A stretch of DNA of 64,000 nucleotides from Saprospiraceae bacterium (GTDB lineage Bacteria; Bacteroidota; Bacteroidia; Chitinophagales; Saprospiraceae): the NCBI GenBank assembly GCA_021604865.1, contig BQJU01000004.1:108763-172762 (forward strand). The letters are read 5' to 3'. Below are positions 1-7,250 of the stretch, piece by piece. A program made the position numbers and the translations under genes. The notes below the pieces were generated by a model. It did not search any database. It was given only the letters and a program-made list of their open reading frames with translations, and had not been told where the DNA came from. Position 1 is the first letter of the stretch; every line of letters begins with the position of its first letter.

Positions 1-647
1 GCAATGCGTTGAAATCCATCTTTGACCGCTTTTCGAATTACCTTGCGCATGTGTGCTTCGCGCAATAAGGTGCGGGCACTTTCCTGTCGACCCAATTCAA
101 GTCGTAATACACTGATTAATTCCGCAATGGAAGGGAAAATATCAAGGTCATTTTCCCGGGTTTCAAAAGTCGCTTCCCACCATCGTTCACTATCCGTATA
201 TCCTGCAATTTTCGCCATGTAGCTGAGTGGATCCCGCATGATACGTTGTTCCTCAGCCGTTGACTGGTGATTGCTGACCTTCATTTGCCGATCTTCTTTA
301 GCTTCCCGATCCAAGGTAAACTGGATCGCCATAGACAAATCCATAAACTGTACGGAAAGATTCCGCTTCAATGCAAAAGCTATCGCTTGCCATTCCGGTG
401 AAAAAACAGCAAAAGGATAATAAGAAGCCTGATTGAGGTCCGCCACATTATAAATCAGCAATGCTACCGGGGGCTCCAATCCCTCGTTAGCAATAAAACG
501 CAATTGTTTATCTGCATCAATCGGTCCTTCCACCAGCAAACAATCCGGTTCCATTTCGGTCAATGCCCGCACCAGGCTACCCGCCGAGCCAGGCCCGTGA
601 TGCCGAACACCAAAAAATCTTACTGGACCGTGATTGGATGCGCTCAT
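1..647 (-). CDS. DUF5682 family protein, N-terminal part (runs off the window)
   Basis: An open frame without stops runs leftward from an ATG at 647 to the window edge: 215 codons, C-terminus missing. The N-terminus reads MSASNHGPVRFFGVRHHGPG; the FFGVRHHGPGSA stretch is, as I remember it, the hallmark of DUF5682 proteins, large bacterial proteins of unknown activity often encoded beside MoxR-type AAA ATPases and von Willebrand A proteins. No signal peptide or membrane segment is visible, so a cytoplasmic location is inferred. It begins 58 bp after the stop of the M28 peptidase gene on the same strand and may be co-transcribed with it. The function is unknown. Confidence 0.75.
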   Translation of the reverse strand, partial: MSASNHGPVRFFGVRHHGPGSAGSLVRALTEMEPDCLLVEGPIDADKQLRFIANEGLEPPVALLIYNVADLNQASYYPFAVFSPEWQAIAFALKRNLSVQFMDLSMAIQFTLDREAKEDRQMKVSNHQSTAEEQRIMRDPLSYMAKIAGYTDSERWWEATFETRENDLDIFPSIAELISVLRLELGRQESARTLLREAHMRKVIRKAVKDGFQRI

Positions 648-705
648 AATTTATAAGCCGTCGTTTTGCATTTCTAATAAATACCATCTCACCATCTTCT
701 CCCTC

Positions 706-2091
706 CTACAACCCATAAAAATCAATCAAATAAACCAACGTCGTCATGGCCGCGGCTCCCAATGCCAACTCCCGCTCATTGACTACATCGAACACATCGG
801 CAGGAGTATGATGAAAGTCAAAATATCGCTGTGAATCCGGTTTGAATCCAAAAAGCAATCCTTTTTGAGGTTTTAGACCGGAAATATCAGCTCCAGAGCC
901 TCCTTTTTCCAATTGCAACCCATAAGGTTCGAGGAGAGGAAGCCATTCATTTACTTTTTTAAACTTCTTTTTAAAAATAGATTCGTCACCATCACAGGTA
1001 AAGCCACGAGGTGTAAACCCTCCACGATCCGACTCTATTGCCGCTAAATGGAAGACATTATTTTTAAGGGCATATTCCGAATACGCTCGTCCGCCAGCCA
1101 GGCCGTTTTCTTCATTCATAAACAAAACACAACGAATCGTACGTTTGGGCTGGTAGTTCAATTTTTTTAGCAACCTCAACACCTCCATTGATTGTACACA
1201 ACCTGCTCCATCATCATGGGCACCAGTTCCGACATCCCATGAATCCAGGTGACCGCCTACCAGGATGATTTCTTCCGGTTTTTCGCTGCCACGGATTTCT
1301 CCGATAACATTGTAAGAAAGTTTGTCTTCCAGGAGCTGACAGGTTGAGCGCATATATACACGAATAACTTCGTCTCTCAATAATTCGCTTAGCAGTTCCG
1401 CATCATTGGTGCTAATAGCAATAGCCGGAATGGGCAATACATCGGCTTCATAGCGCAGACCACCGGTATGGGGCACATCGTCCAACTTATTAGTCATTGA
1501 ACGGACCAATACAGCTGCAGCTCCATATCTGGAAGCACGGGATGCTCCTAACGCACGCTGATCGACGGCGCCACCATAGGCTCTGAAAGTATTTAATTGA
1601 GTGGGGTCCATGGGGCGGTTAAAAAATACAATCCTGCCCGCTATGCCATCACGGCCTAACTTATCTACCTCGTCGAGGCTTTTTACTTCAACAACTTCGG
1701 CTGTCAACCCTCTGGGCCCCGTTCCTACTGAATTGCCAAGCGCCAGGGCCTTCAACGTCATAGAACCCATCTTGTGTGAATTAACGATTTTTACGATTTC
1801 CTGGTCACCACGTACCCAGTGTGGTACCATGCAAGGCTGTAACCAAACGCTATCTAGTCCTAGCGTATCCAGCATTTGTTTGCCATATTCAACTGCTGCC
1901 GCTGCCCCCGTTGAGCCACTAAGACGAGGGCCAATTTCATTGGTTAAGGCATCCAGCCAGTCATAGGCACTTCCATCCAGTAAAGCAGTGTCATATATGG
2001 TACGGATGAAAAAAGCATCTTCTTGCTGAGCAGAAATGTTCGAAAAGATGGATAAAAGCAGTAAAAAAGTGAGACCCGATACTTTATTCAT
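706..2091 (-). CDS. M28 family zinc metallopeptidase with PA domain, secreted
   Basis: A 461-residue exported aminopeptidase-type enzyme. Residues 1-21 form a signal peptide ending ISA-Q. A protease-associated (PA) domain lies at roughly 120-250 and the M28 catalytic domain at 255-455. The co-catalytic di-zinc ligands are visible: His281 (GGHLDSW), Asp293 (AHDDGAG), the Glu pair 327-328 (FMNEENG), Asp355 (ESDRGG) and His427/428 (FHHTPAD). The family removes N-terminal residues from peptides, here probably in the periplasm or at the surface. All catalytic residues are present, so it should be active. It is unrelated in detail to the second M28 gene at 44541. Confidence 0.93.
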   Translation of the reverse strand: MNKVSGLTFLLLLSIFSNISAQQEDAFFIRTIYDTALLDGSAYDWLDALTNEIGPRLSGSTGAAAAVEYGKQMLDTLGLDSVWLQPCMVPHWVRGDQEIVKIVNSHKMGSMTLKALALGNSVGTGPRGLTAEVVEVKSLDEVDKLGRDGIAGRIVFFNRPMDPTQLNTFRAYGGAVDQRALGASRASRYGAAAVLVRSMTNKLDDVPHTGGLRYEADVLPIPAIAISTNDAELLSELLRDEVIRVYMRSTCQLLEDKLSYNVIGEIRGSEKPEEIILVGGHLDSWDVGTGAHDDGAGCVQSMEVLRLLKKLNYQPKRTIRCVLFMNEENGLAGGRAYSEYALKNNVFHLAAIESDRGGFTPRGFTCDGDESIFKKKFKKVNEWLPLLEPYGLQLEKGGSGADISGLKPQKGLLFGFKPDSQRYFDFHHTPADVFDVVNERELALGAAAMTTLVYLIDFYGL

Positions 2092-2412
2092 AATTTTTTT
2101 TTGTGGAGAAAGATCAGAAATTATTGGCAGTAATCATGAAATGAAAAACCATTTTCTGAAAACCCGGTTTTTTTTTCAAAATAAGTCGATTGTTGAAATA
2201 AACAATAATTTAGGATTATCTCGGAATTGTAGAATAAAATTTCAAAAATTGGCAAAAAACATATTCTATCACCTAAATGAACAAATGATGGGCAGTTTGC
2301 GGAGCACCGCTAGAAATTTGCAGATCTTCAAAAATATGGGATTTTTGAAAGGAAAGTTTTATTTTAGTATTCAGAATTAAAAAACAAGATTAATTTTTTA
2401 TTAATTTTGTAA
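2092..2412. other. AT-rich intergenic stretch without a convincing gene
   Basis: This is the upstream region of the M28 gene. It is AT-rich with several homopolymer runs. A 114-codon plus-strand frame covers part of it (2036-2380) but overlaps the start of the M28 gene, has low-complexity Phe/Lys/Asn-rich content and no recognisable domain, so I do not call it. I found no clear TAnnTTTG box for the M28 gene. Confidence 0.5.
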
Positions 2413-2443
2413 TTGTATTTTTTACAATAAGTATGTATCTTTG
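2413..2443 (+). promoter_or_regulatory. Bacteroidota-type promoter of small RNA unit 1
   Basis: TTG at 2413-2415, a 20-nt spacer and TATCTTTG at 2436-2443 match the -33/-7 consensus of the primary sigma factor of Bacteroidota. Transcription would start near 2450. No convincing coding frame follows before a terminator at 2509-2549. Confidence 0.75.
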
Positions 2444-2449
2444 CTTTAT

Positions 2450-2549
2450 CGAACAAAAAAACATCCTTAGGGATAGAAAAATATAATTTGGTTTTATTTG
2501 GTTAGGGCTGAGGTAGTGCTGTGGTGGCACTGCCTCATTTTATTTTTTT
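2450..2549 (+). ncRNA. Putative small RNA 1 (about 100 nt) with intrinsic terminator
   Basis: A short transcription unit is bounded by the promoter at 2413-2443 and a terminator. The terminator stem pairs TGAGGTAGTGC (2509-2519) with GCACTGCCTCA (2527-2537) around a 7-nt loop and is followed by TTTTATTTTTTT. No open frame is convincing inside. The size is in the range of the 6S-Flavo family known from this phylum, but I could not match its structure, so the family is left open. A premature-termination product is the alternative, but no downstream gene lies on this strand for more than 3 kb. Confidence 0.55.
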
Positions 2550-2562
2550 AATAAATGATAAT

Positions 2563-2592
2563 TTGAGATTATTATTTTTTTTAATATCTTTG
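2563..2592 (+). promoter_or_regulatory. Bacteroidota-type promoter of small RNA unit 2
   Basis: TTG at 2563-2565, a 19-nt spacer and TATCTTTG at 2585-2592. This is a near-perfect match to the phylum consensus, located 14 bp after the terminator of unit 1. Predicted start is near 2599. Confidence 0.75.
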
Positions 2593-2598
2593 CTATCA

Positions 2599-2981
2599 CC
2601 TGTACGCCAAGTATCATATTTCCCCCCTTTAAGTTTTTGAAATCAGACCTATAAACCGGATCAATATTCTTGGGTCGATTGCGTACAATAAGCTTCCGGT
2701 AGATTAAAGGCTACCAAAACAAACGCTATATATTTTCCAACACTGATATGTACAATGGTTTGCCTTGGGTAAACCAAGTACGCCATGTAATTGAAAGGGT
2801 TAAACTTTCTAGTTTGATGCTTTCAGCGTCTGATTTTCGGTTCACACTGCCGGAAAGCAGCGTTTGGTGTGTGTTTGTGGCAAGTTTGAAAAAACTGGCT
2901 AAAACATGCGCTTACCCTTCACACTATTCGAAACACAAAACACTATCGCCGGGGCGCTATTAGTAGCGTTCCGGCTTTTTT
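2599..2981 (+). ncRNA. Putative structured non-coding RNA of about 380 nt, family unknown
   Basis: The unit runs from a strong promoter (2563-2592) to a strong intrinsic terminator (2948-2981) on the plus strand, while both flanking genes are on the minus strand. The only frame of any length (2748-2963) has no recognisable domain. Local hairpins are visible, for example CTTGG/CCAAG near 2764-2777 and CTGC/GCAG near 2847-2860. The length suggests a housekeeping RNA, but I do not see the conserved RNase P core (GAGGAAAGTCC), tmRNA ends or a proper SRP domain IV. The two promoters in tandem recall paired RNA genes. Family assignment needs a covariance search. Confidence 0.6.
2948..2981 (+). terminator. 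Intrinsic terminator of the 380-nt RNA unit
   Basis: GCCGGGGCGCTA (2948-2959) pairs with TAGCGTTCCGGC (2964-2975) around a TTAG loop, with two G-U pairs in a 12-bp stem, followed by TTTTTT. The T-run is on the plus strand only, which fixes the direction. It ends 5 bp before the stop codon of the convergent lipoprotein gene. Confidence 0.85.
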
Positions 2982-2985
2982 GTGC

Positions 2986-3552
2986 TTACCATTTAAGGTC
3001 TCGCAAAAACCGGACTTCCACAAGCAAATCCTGTTCGTCACTGAGTTGGACATTTTCCTTGCTATGAATGGTGTAACCCAATAGCGGATCGTAGCTGAGC
3101 TTTTGATCTTGGTTGGCAATAGCTGAGGTGTTGTAATTGTCAATGTCAATACTGGAGACCTTCCCCTCTTCGAAAGTGATAATTAAGCGGCGGGTTTTCA
3201 AGTCATCATCCTGAGCAATATACCTTAATTGGGTAAGTTGTTTATTGACTATGATGCTATCGATGGCATATTTATCCGTCCAGGCAGGACGGTTGATGTC
3301 GGCTTTTAAAAATACCTGCAATTCTTTTTTATAGTCGAGTTGTTCAACTGTTTTACCTTCTTCTTCCCCATTCAGGACAATGCGTTTTTCCACTCGAGGC
3401 TGCTCCTTTTGCAATTCCTCGATTTGGGATTCCATATAACCCTGCAAGTCAAAAAACACCTGAATGGTATTTTTTTTTGCTTCCCCATCACTTTTATTAC
3501 AGGCAGAAGTTAAACAAATAAGGCCAAGGCTGAGCAATAAAGAAAATTTCAT
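2986..3552 (-). CDS. Lipoprotein of unknown function
   Basis: The 188-residue product begins MKFSLLLSLGLICLTSACNK, a lipoprotein signal with lipobox LTSAC, so it is probably anchored in the membrane by its N-terminal cysteine. I chose the ATG at 3552 over an in-frame GTG six bases upstream because it starts exactly at the signal peptide. The body is hydrophilic, rich in Lys/Asp/Glu, with no motif I can name. It lies 11 bp downstream of gpmI on the same strand and is probably co-transcribed with it. Nothing in the sequence links it functionally to glycolysis. Confidence 0.85.
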   Translation of the reverse strand: MKFSLLLSLGLICLTSACNKSDGEAKKNTIQVFFDLQGYMESQIEELQKEQPRVEKRIVLNGEEEGKTVEQLDYKKELQVFLKADINRPAWTDKYAIDSIIVNKQLTQLRYIAQDDDLKTRRLIITFEEGKVSSIDIDNYNTSAIANQDQKLSYDPLLGYTIHSKENVQLSDEQDLLVEVRFLRDLKW

Positions 3553-3563
3553 GACCACTGATT

Positions 3564-5099
3564 TTATCGTTGAATAAGTACAATCCCATCCATCTCTTTT
3601 GGTGGTTTGATTTCCATCAGACTAAGTATAGTAGGGGCAATATCTGCTAGCTTGCCATCGGACAATTGGCTTCCTGCGGCGTGTGTACTTACATAGAAAC
3701 AAGGTACCGGGTTTTTAGTGTGGGCTGTATTAGGGGATCCGTCCTCATTAATCAAATAATCTGAGTTACCGTGATCGGCGATAATAATCGCTTCATATCC
3801 TTGTTCGAAAACGGCCACTTCAATCAGGTCTTTCAGACAAGTATCCACCACTTCAGCAGCTTTTATAGCCGCCTGGAAATCACCAGTGTGTCCAACCATG
3901 TCGGTATTAGCATAATTCAAACAAATAAAATCAGGCTGATGTTTTCGGATATCTTCAATAATACTATCTGTTATCCCTTGGGCGCTCATTTCCGGTTGCA
4001 GATCATAGGTAGCTACTTTGGGCGAAGGGATCAAAATGCGTCTTTCGCCAGGAAAAGGTACTTCCCGACCACCGGAAAAGAAAAAGGTTACATGGGGATA
4101 TTTTTCTGTTTCTGCAATTCGAACCTGGGTTTTTCCAGCATCTGCCAACACTTCACCCAGGGTGTTTTTCAGATCATCCTTTGTAAATAGGACTTTTATA
4201 TTTTTAAAGGTATCCTCATAACGAGTCATAGTTACGTAGTAAAGGTTGAGCTTTTTCATCCCATACTCCGGAAAATCCTTCTGAGTCAAAACAGTCGAAA
4301 TTTCTCTTGGGCGATCAGTTCGGAAATTAAAACAAAGCAGCACATCTTCTTCTTTTATCTCAGCTACTGGCGCTCCATGTTGATCTGTACATACTATTGG
4401 TAGAATAAATTCATCCGTTTCCCCAGCTTTATAACGATCGCGAATTGTGCTCAGAATATCATGCGTTTTTTCACCTTCTGCATGCACCATCAGATCATAA
4501 GCCTTTTTGATGCGTTCCCAACGATTGTCGCGATCCATCGAATAATATCGACCAATGACGGTGGCTAGTTTTGCCGACTGACCAGATAGATGTGACTGTA
4601 AATCTTCAAGATAGCTAATGCCTCCTTTGGGGTCTGTATCCCGTCCATCCAAGAAGGCATGGATAAACACCCGGTCCAGGCCATTGGCTGAACAAATGTC
4701 ACACAATGCCTTGAGGTGATTGATATGGGAATGCACCCCACCATCCGAAACCAATCCCATCAGGTGAACAGCTTTGTTGTTGGTTTTGGCATATTGCAGT
4801 GCTTCCAGCAAGGTTTCATTGCGGGCCAGGTTGCCATCCTTTATTGCTTTATTGATACGGGCCAATTCCTGGTACACAATATGGCCTGCACCAATATTGA
4901 GGTGTCCGACTTCCGAATTGCCCATTTGTCCTTCCGGTAGGCCAACTTCTTCGCCAAAAGTCACCAGCTCCGAATTCGGATACCGCTGATAAAGGCTGTC
5001 TACAAAAGGGGTATTCGCTTGTGCAATCGCACTAGCTTCCGGTTTTTGTCCGTGACCCCAACCATCGAGGATAATTAGTATGACTCTTTTTTGCTCCAT
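3564..5099 (-). CDS. gpmI: 2,3-bisphosphoglycerate-independent phosphoglycerate mutase
   Basis: A 511-residue cytoplasmic enzyme interconverting 3- and 2-phosphoglycerate in glycolysis and gluconeogenesis. It belongs to the alkaline phosphatase superfamily and needs two Mn ions. The N-terminal metal site is seen in LIILDGWGHG, the phosphoserine nucleophile in MGNSEVGHLNIGAG (about Ser62), substrate-binding motifs in HAFLDGRDTDPK and RYYSMDRDNRWER, and C-terminal metal ligands in NTDMVGHTG and IIADHGNSD. The length is typical for the family. It has its own promoter directly upstream, giving a very short leader, and is followed by a small lipoprotein gene. Confidence 0.97.
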   Translation of the reverse strand: MEQKRVILIILDGWGHGQKPEASAIAQANTPFVDSLYQRYPNSELVTFGEEVGLPEGQMGNSEVGHLNIGAGHIVYQELARINKAIKDGNLARNETLLEALQYAKTNNKAVHLMGLVSDGGVHSHINHLKALCDICSANGLDRVFIHAFLDGRDTDPKGGISYLEDLQSHLSGQSAKLATVIGRYYSMDRDNRWERIKKAYDLMVHAEGEKTHDILSTIRDRYKAGETDEFILPIVCTDQHGAPVAEIKEEDVLLCFNFRTDRPREISTVLTQKDFPEYGMKKLNLYYVTMTRYEDTFKNIKVLFTKDDLKNTLGEVLADAGKTQVRIAETEKYPHVTFFFSGGREVPFPGERRILIPSPKVATYDLQPEMSAQGITDSIIEDIRKHQPDFICLNYANTDMVGHTGDFQAAIKAAEVVDTCLKDLIEVAVFEQGYEAIIIADHGNSDYLINEDGSPNTAHTKNPVPCFYVSTHAAGSQLSDGKLADIAPTILSLMEIKPPKEMDGIVLIQR

Positions 5100-5107
5100 A
5101 ATGACGG

Positions 5108-5136
5108 CAAATTTAGCATATTAGACGGCAAAACAA
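5108..5136 (-). promoter_or_regulatory. Promoter of gpmI
   Basis: Read on the minus strand: TTG at 5136-5134, an 18-nt spacer and TAAATTTG at 5115-5108. Predicted transcription start is around 5101-5102, so the gpmI mRNA would be almost leaderless. Confidence 0.6.
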
Positions 5137-5679
5137 TAGCGGAAGTTGTTTAAAGTTTCCTCACTTACCTGCGCGGAAAGCATTGTGTCCGCTGGACTTC
5201 AGCTATTTTTCATCCCGGACCTTCCAGGTACGAAATAAAAAATGAGCTTTGCCAGCAACCACAAGCCTTCCCGCTCGCTGACAGCAGAAAGCTCTAAACA
5301 ACTTCGTGGTTCATTAAACAGTCCAAAGAAATATTGCGAACAGAAGTAATTTGCACCTCGAATTTGTCATTGAACCAATTATCCTATTTCCAAACCACTC
5401 CCAAAACAAAGTTGAGAATAAAAGGTAATTTTTTGAATATTAAAACGTTTTAGGTATTGATTCAACCAGTTTAGGCGTATGGTGTTTATTTAAAATATTG
5501 AAAATCAGGTGTTTGTAAAGAAAGTCTACTTTTCTTTGTCTAAAAACCAAACATCACTTAAACACTATAGGTTACTTTTAGTAAAACCAAACGTCGAAAA
5601 AGAAATTAGTTAAATGTAATGCATGGGTTTGTGATGTCGCAGCAGATGCAGAAATTTGACTTAATAAAAGACTTAAACC
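5137..5679. other. Intergenic region between divergent gpmI and DUF4783 genes
   Basis: About 540 bp without a convincing frame. A 10-bp inverted repeat AAGTTGTTTA (5143-5152) and TAAACAACTT (5295-5304) encloses a GC-richer segment of about 140 bp, possibly an old inserted element. The right half is AT-rich. No TAnnTTTG box was found close to the DUF4783 gene. Confidence 0.4.
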
Positions 5680-6060
5680 ATGAAATCAATTGTTTTTTTC
5701 TTGTTTTTGACTCCTTGTTTGAATTATGCCCAGGCTGACTTTTCTGCTATTACTCAGGCTATTAGCGCCGGTAATACAGAGGCGCTGGTCAAATATTTTG
5801 ATAATTCGGTTGAAGTAGCAATCCTTGACAATGAGGATGTATATAATAAAGCGCAGGCTGCAAATGTGGTCAAAGACTTTTTTAGCAAATACAAGCCTCA
5901 ATCGTTTAGTCAGGTTCACCAGGGCACTTCAAGAGGTAATGATTCTCGTTACTGTATAGGTAATTTGGTCACGAATCAGGCGACCTTCAGAGTATACATT
6001 TACCTGAAAACGGATGGCCAAAAAAGCACCATTCAGGAGCTAAGATTTGATAAGCAATAA
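5680..6060 (+). CDS. DUF4783 domain protein, secreted
   Basis: A 126-residue protein with signal peptide MKSIVFFLFLTPCLNYAQA. The mature part (ITQAISAGNTEALVKYFDNSVEVAI ... DFFSKYKPQSFSQVHQG ... IYLKTDGQKSTIQELRFDK) fits the Bacteroidota family DUF4783, which has an NTF2-like cystatin-type fold as far as I recall. Such proteins are periplasmic or outer-membrane associated and have no assigned activity. The gene is monocistronic between minus-strand neighbours. Confidence 0.85.
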   Translation: MKSIVFFLFLTPCLNYAQADFSAITQAISAGNTEALVKYFDNSVEVAILDNEDVYNKAQAANVVKDFFSKYKPQSFSQVHQGTSRGNDSRYCIGNLVTNQATFRVYIYLKTDGQKSTIQELRFDKQ

Positions 6061-6131
6061 CCATAAATTCGTTATATACAACAAGGGAATGTGGGCAATC
6101 ATGTTCCCTTTTTTTATTTTCTTGACCTGCG

Positions 6132-6818
6132 CTATTCCTCAACCAGCACATCAATAGCTTTGGTATAATACTCGATCTCGGTTCGGATGCTGCGATGAGG
6201 ATTATTTTGCACCTTTAATTGCTTTTTGACCAGATATAGCTGCCCTTCTCCCAGGCTTAGGTTTCTTAACTGGTCCGCATTAAATCGGTATTCTATATTT
6301 GTTTGGGGACCGAGTACAGTGATAGTTCTTGCCTGATTGTGTTTATCATTAAACAGAAAAACCATACTCTCTTCCTGGCTTAATATCCCTCCATTGATCA
6401 CAACAGTCATTCCTTTAGACTTGCTGATCGGGCCTTTCATTTGAAAATTTTCAATAGGGGGCATTTCAATTGAATAAATTTCAGGATTCCTGTTCTCATC
6501 ATTAAATTTGAACCGGAAAGAACCCATATATCCCATTTCATTGGTGAGGGAATATCGGACGAGTTTATCCTGAATTTTTTTCATTTTCATATTGCTCCCC
6601 AGAAAAGCAACCCCACTTTCAAAAATTTTTGGCACCGCTGAAGTCAGTGAATCTCCTTCCATAAACGTTGCCTGGGCTTTGAGTTCATGTTCATCTTCCA
6701 GATAACGAATAAAAAAATCGGCAAAAATAGTAGGTTTGGATTGTGGTGCAGGATCATTGTCACATGCGGAAAACAGCACAACAGCAAGTAGAGAAAAAAA
6801 CGAATAACGGTATTTCAT
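6132..6818 (-). CDS. Lipoprotein of unknown function
   Basis: A 228-residue protein starting MKYRYSFFSLLAVVLFSACD, a lipoprotein signal with lipobox LFSAC at residues 16-20. The frame stays open 45 codons further upstream, but that extension is an Arg/Phe-rich non-signal sequence and overlaps a TATCTTTG promoter box at 6875-6868, so the ATG at 6818 is preferred. The body is beta-rich looking, with no domain I recognise. It is divergent from the large TonB-dependent receptor gene. Confidence 0.8.
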   Translation of the reverse strand: MKYRYSFFSLLAVVLFSACDNDPAPQSKPTIFADFFIRYLEDEHELKAQATFMEGDSLTSAVPKIFESGVAFLGSNMKMKKIQDKLVRYSLTNEMGYMGSFRFKFNDENRNPEIYSIEMPPIENFQMKGPISKSKGMTVVINGGILSQEESMVFLFNDKHNQARTITVLGPQTNIEYRFNADQLRNLSLGEGQLYLVKKQLKVQNNPHRSIRTEIEYYTKAIDVLVEE

Positions 6819-6867
6819 GGGTCGATACTTAACGTTTAATTCCAGCAACTTTTTTTTGATGGAGACC

Positions 6868-6875
6868 CAAAGATA
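6868..6875 (-). promoter_or_regulatory. -7 box of the lipoprotein gene
   Basis: TATCTTTG on the minus strand. Only CTG, not TTG, stands 20 nt upstream, so the -33 element is weak. Its position supports the start codon at 6818, giving a leader of about 40 nt. Confidence 0.45.
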
Positions 6876-7043
6876 CTTTTTCCAAAAAACATTGTCAGCT
6901 TGAGGACTAAAAAAAAGAAATCGGAATAAGAAGAGGAGCAGACTATTCCTCACCTTCGTTCTCTTTTAGGAAAGTGATACAAATAAAGATTTAGAAACCT
7001 GACTTTTCAAAATATTTGATCGAATTTTGTCGAATTATTGTCC

Positions 7044-7051
7044 TATTTTTG
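7044..7051 (+). promoter_or_regulatory. Possible -7 box and structured leader of the TonB receptor operon
   Basis: TATTTTTG fits TAnnTTTG, without a well-spaced -33 TTG. The predicted leader of about 190 nt before the ATG at 7251 contains short hairpins, for example ACTTG/ACAAGT near 7105 and CCTAA/TTAGG near 7131-7147. Confidence 0.35.
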
Positions 7052-7250
7052 AAGCGTGAAAAAGTGCAATCGATTCAATAATTGGATTAAAAGCGCACTT
7101 AATTTACTTGTTTGTAATACAAGTTGTTGTCCTAATGTCATTAGGAGGACAAGCCTTGACCAAAGGTTTTTGAAAAGAAATTATATTTTATTAACATTGT
7201 GCACTGGTCGAAAGGCCCTTTGCTTTAGTGGAATTTTAAAATGCGAATTT

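Noticed and set aside
2036..2380. 114-codon plus-strand frame overlapping the M28 start
   Set aside because: Low-complexity AT-rich translation, overlaps a well-supported signal peptide on the other strand.
2835..2880. Resemblance to SRP RNA domain IV (CCGGAAAGCAGC)
   Set aside because: The GGAA loop is not closed by a base pair and the conserved GGA before AGCAG is missing, so the SRP core does not form.
2748..2963. 71-codon plus-strand frame inside the 380-nt RNA unit
   Set aside because: No recognisable domain, no ribosome-binding context and mixed composition; the promoter-terminator unit fits a non-coding RNA better.
2599..2981. RNase P RNA or tmRNA
   Set aside because: Length fits, but the RNase P core GAGGAAAGTCC and matching 3' ACAGAA element, and tRNA-like ends of tmRNA, are not seen.
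7056..7250. 65-residue N-terminal extension of the TonB receptor
   Set aside because: It begins with GTG, is Cys- and Arg-rich, would bury the signal peptide and overlaps the probable leader.
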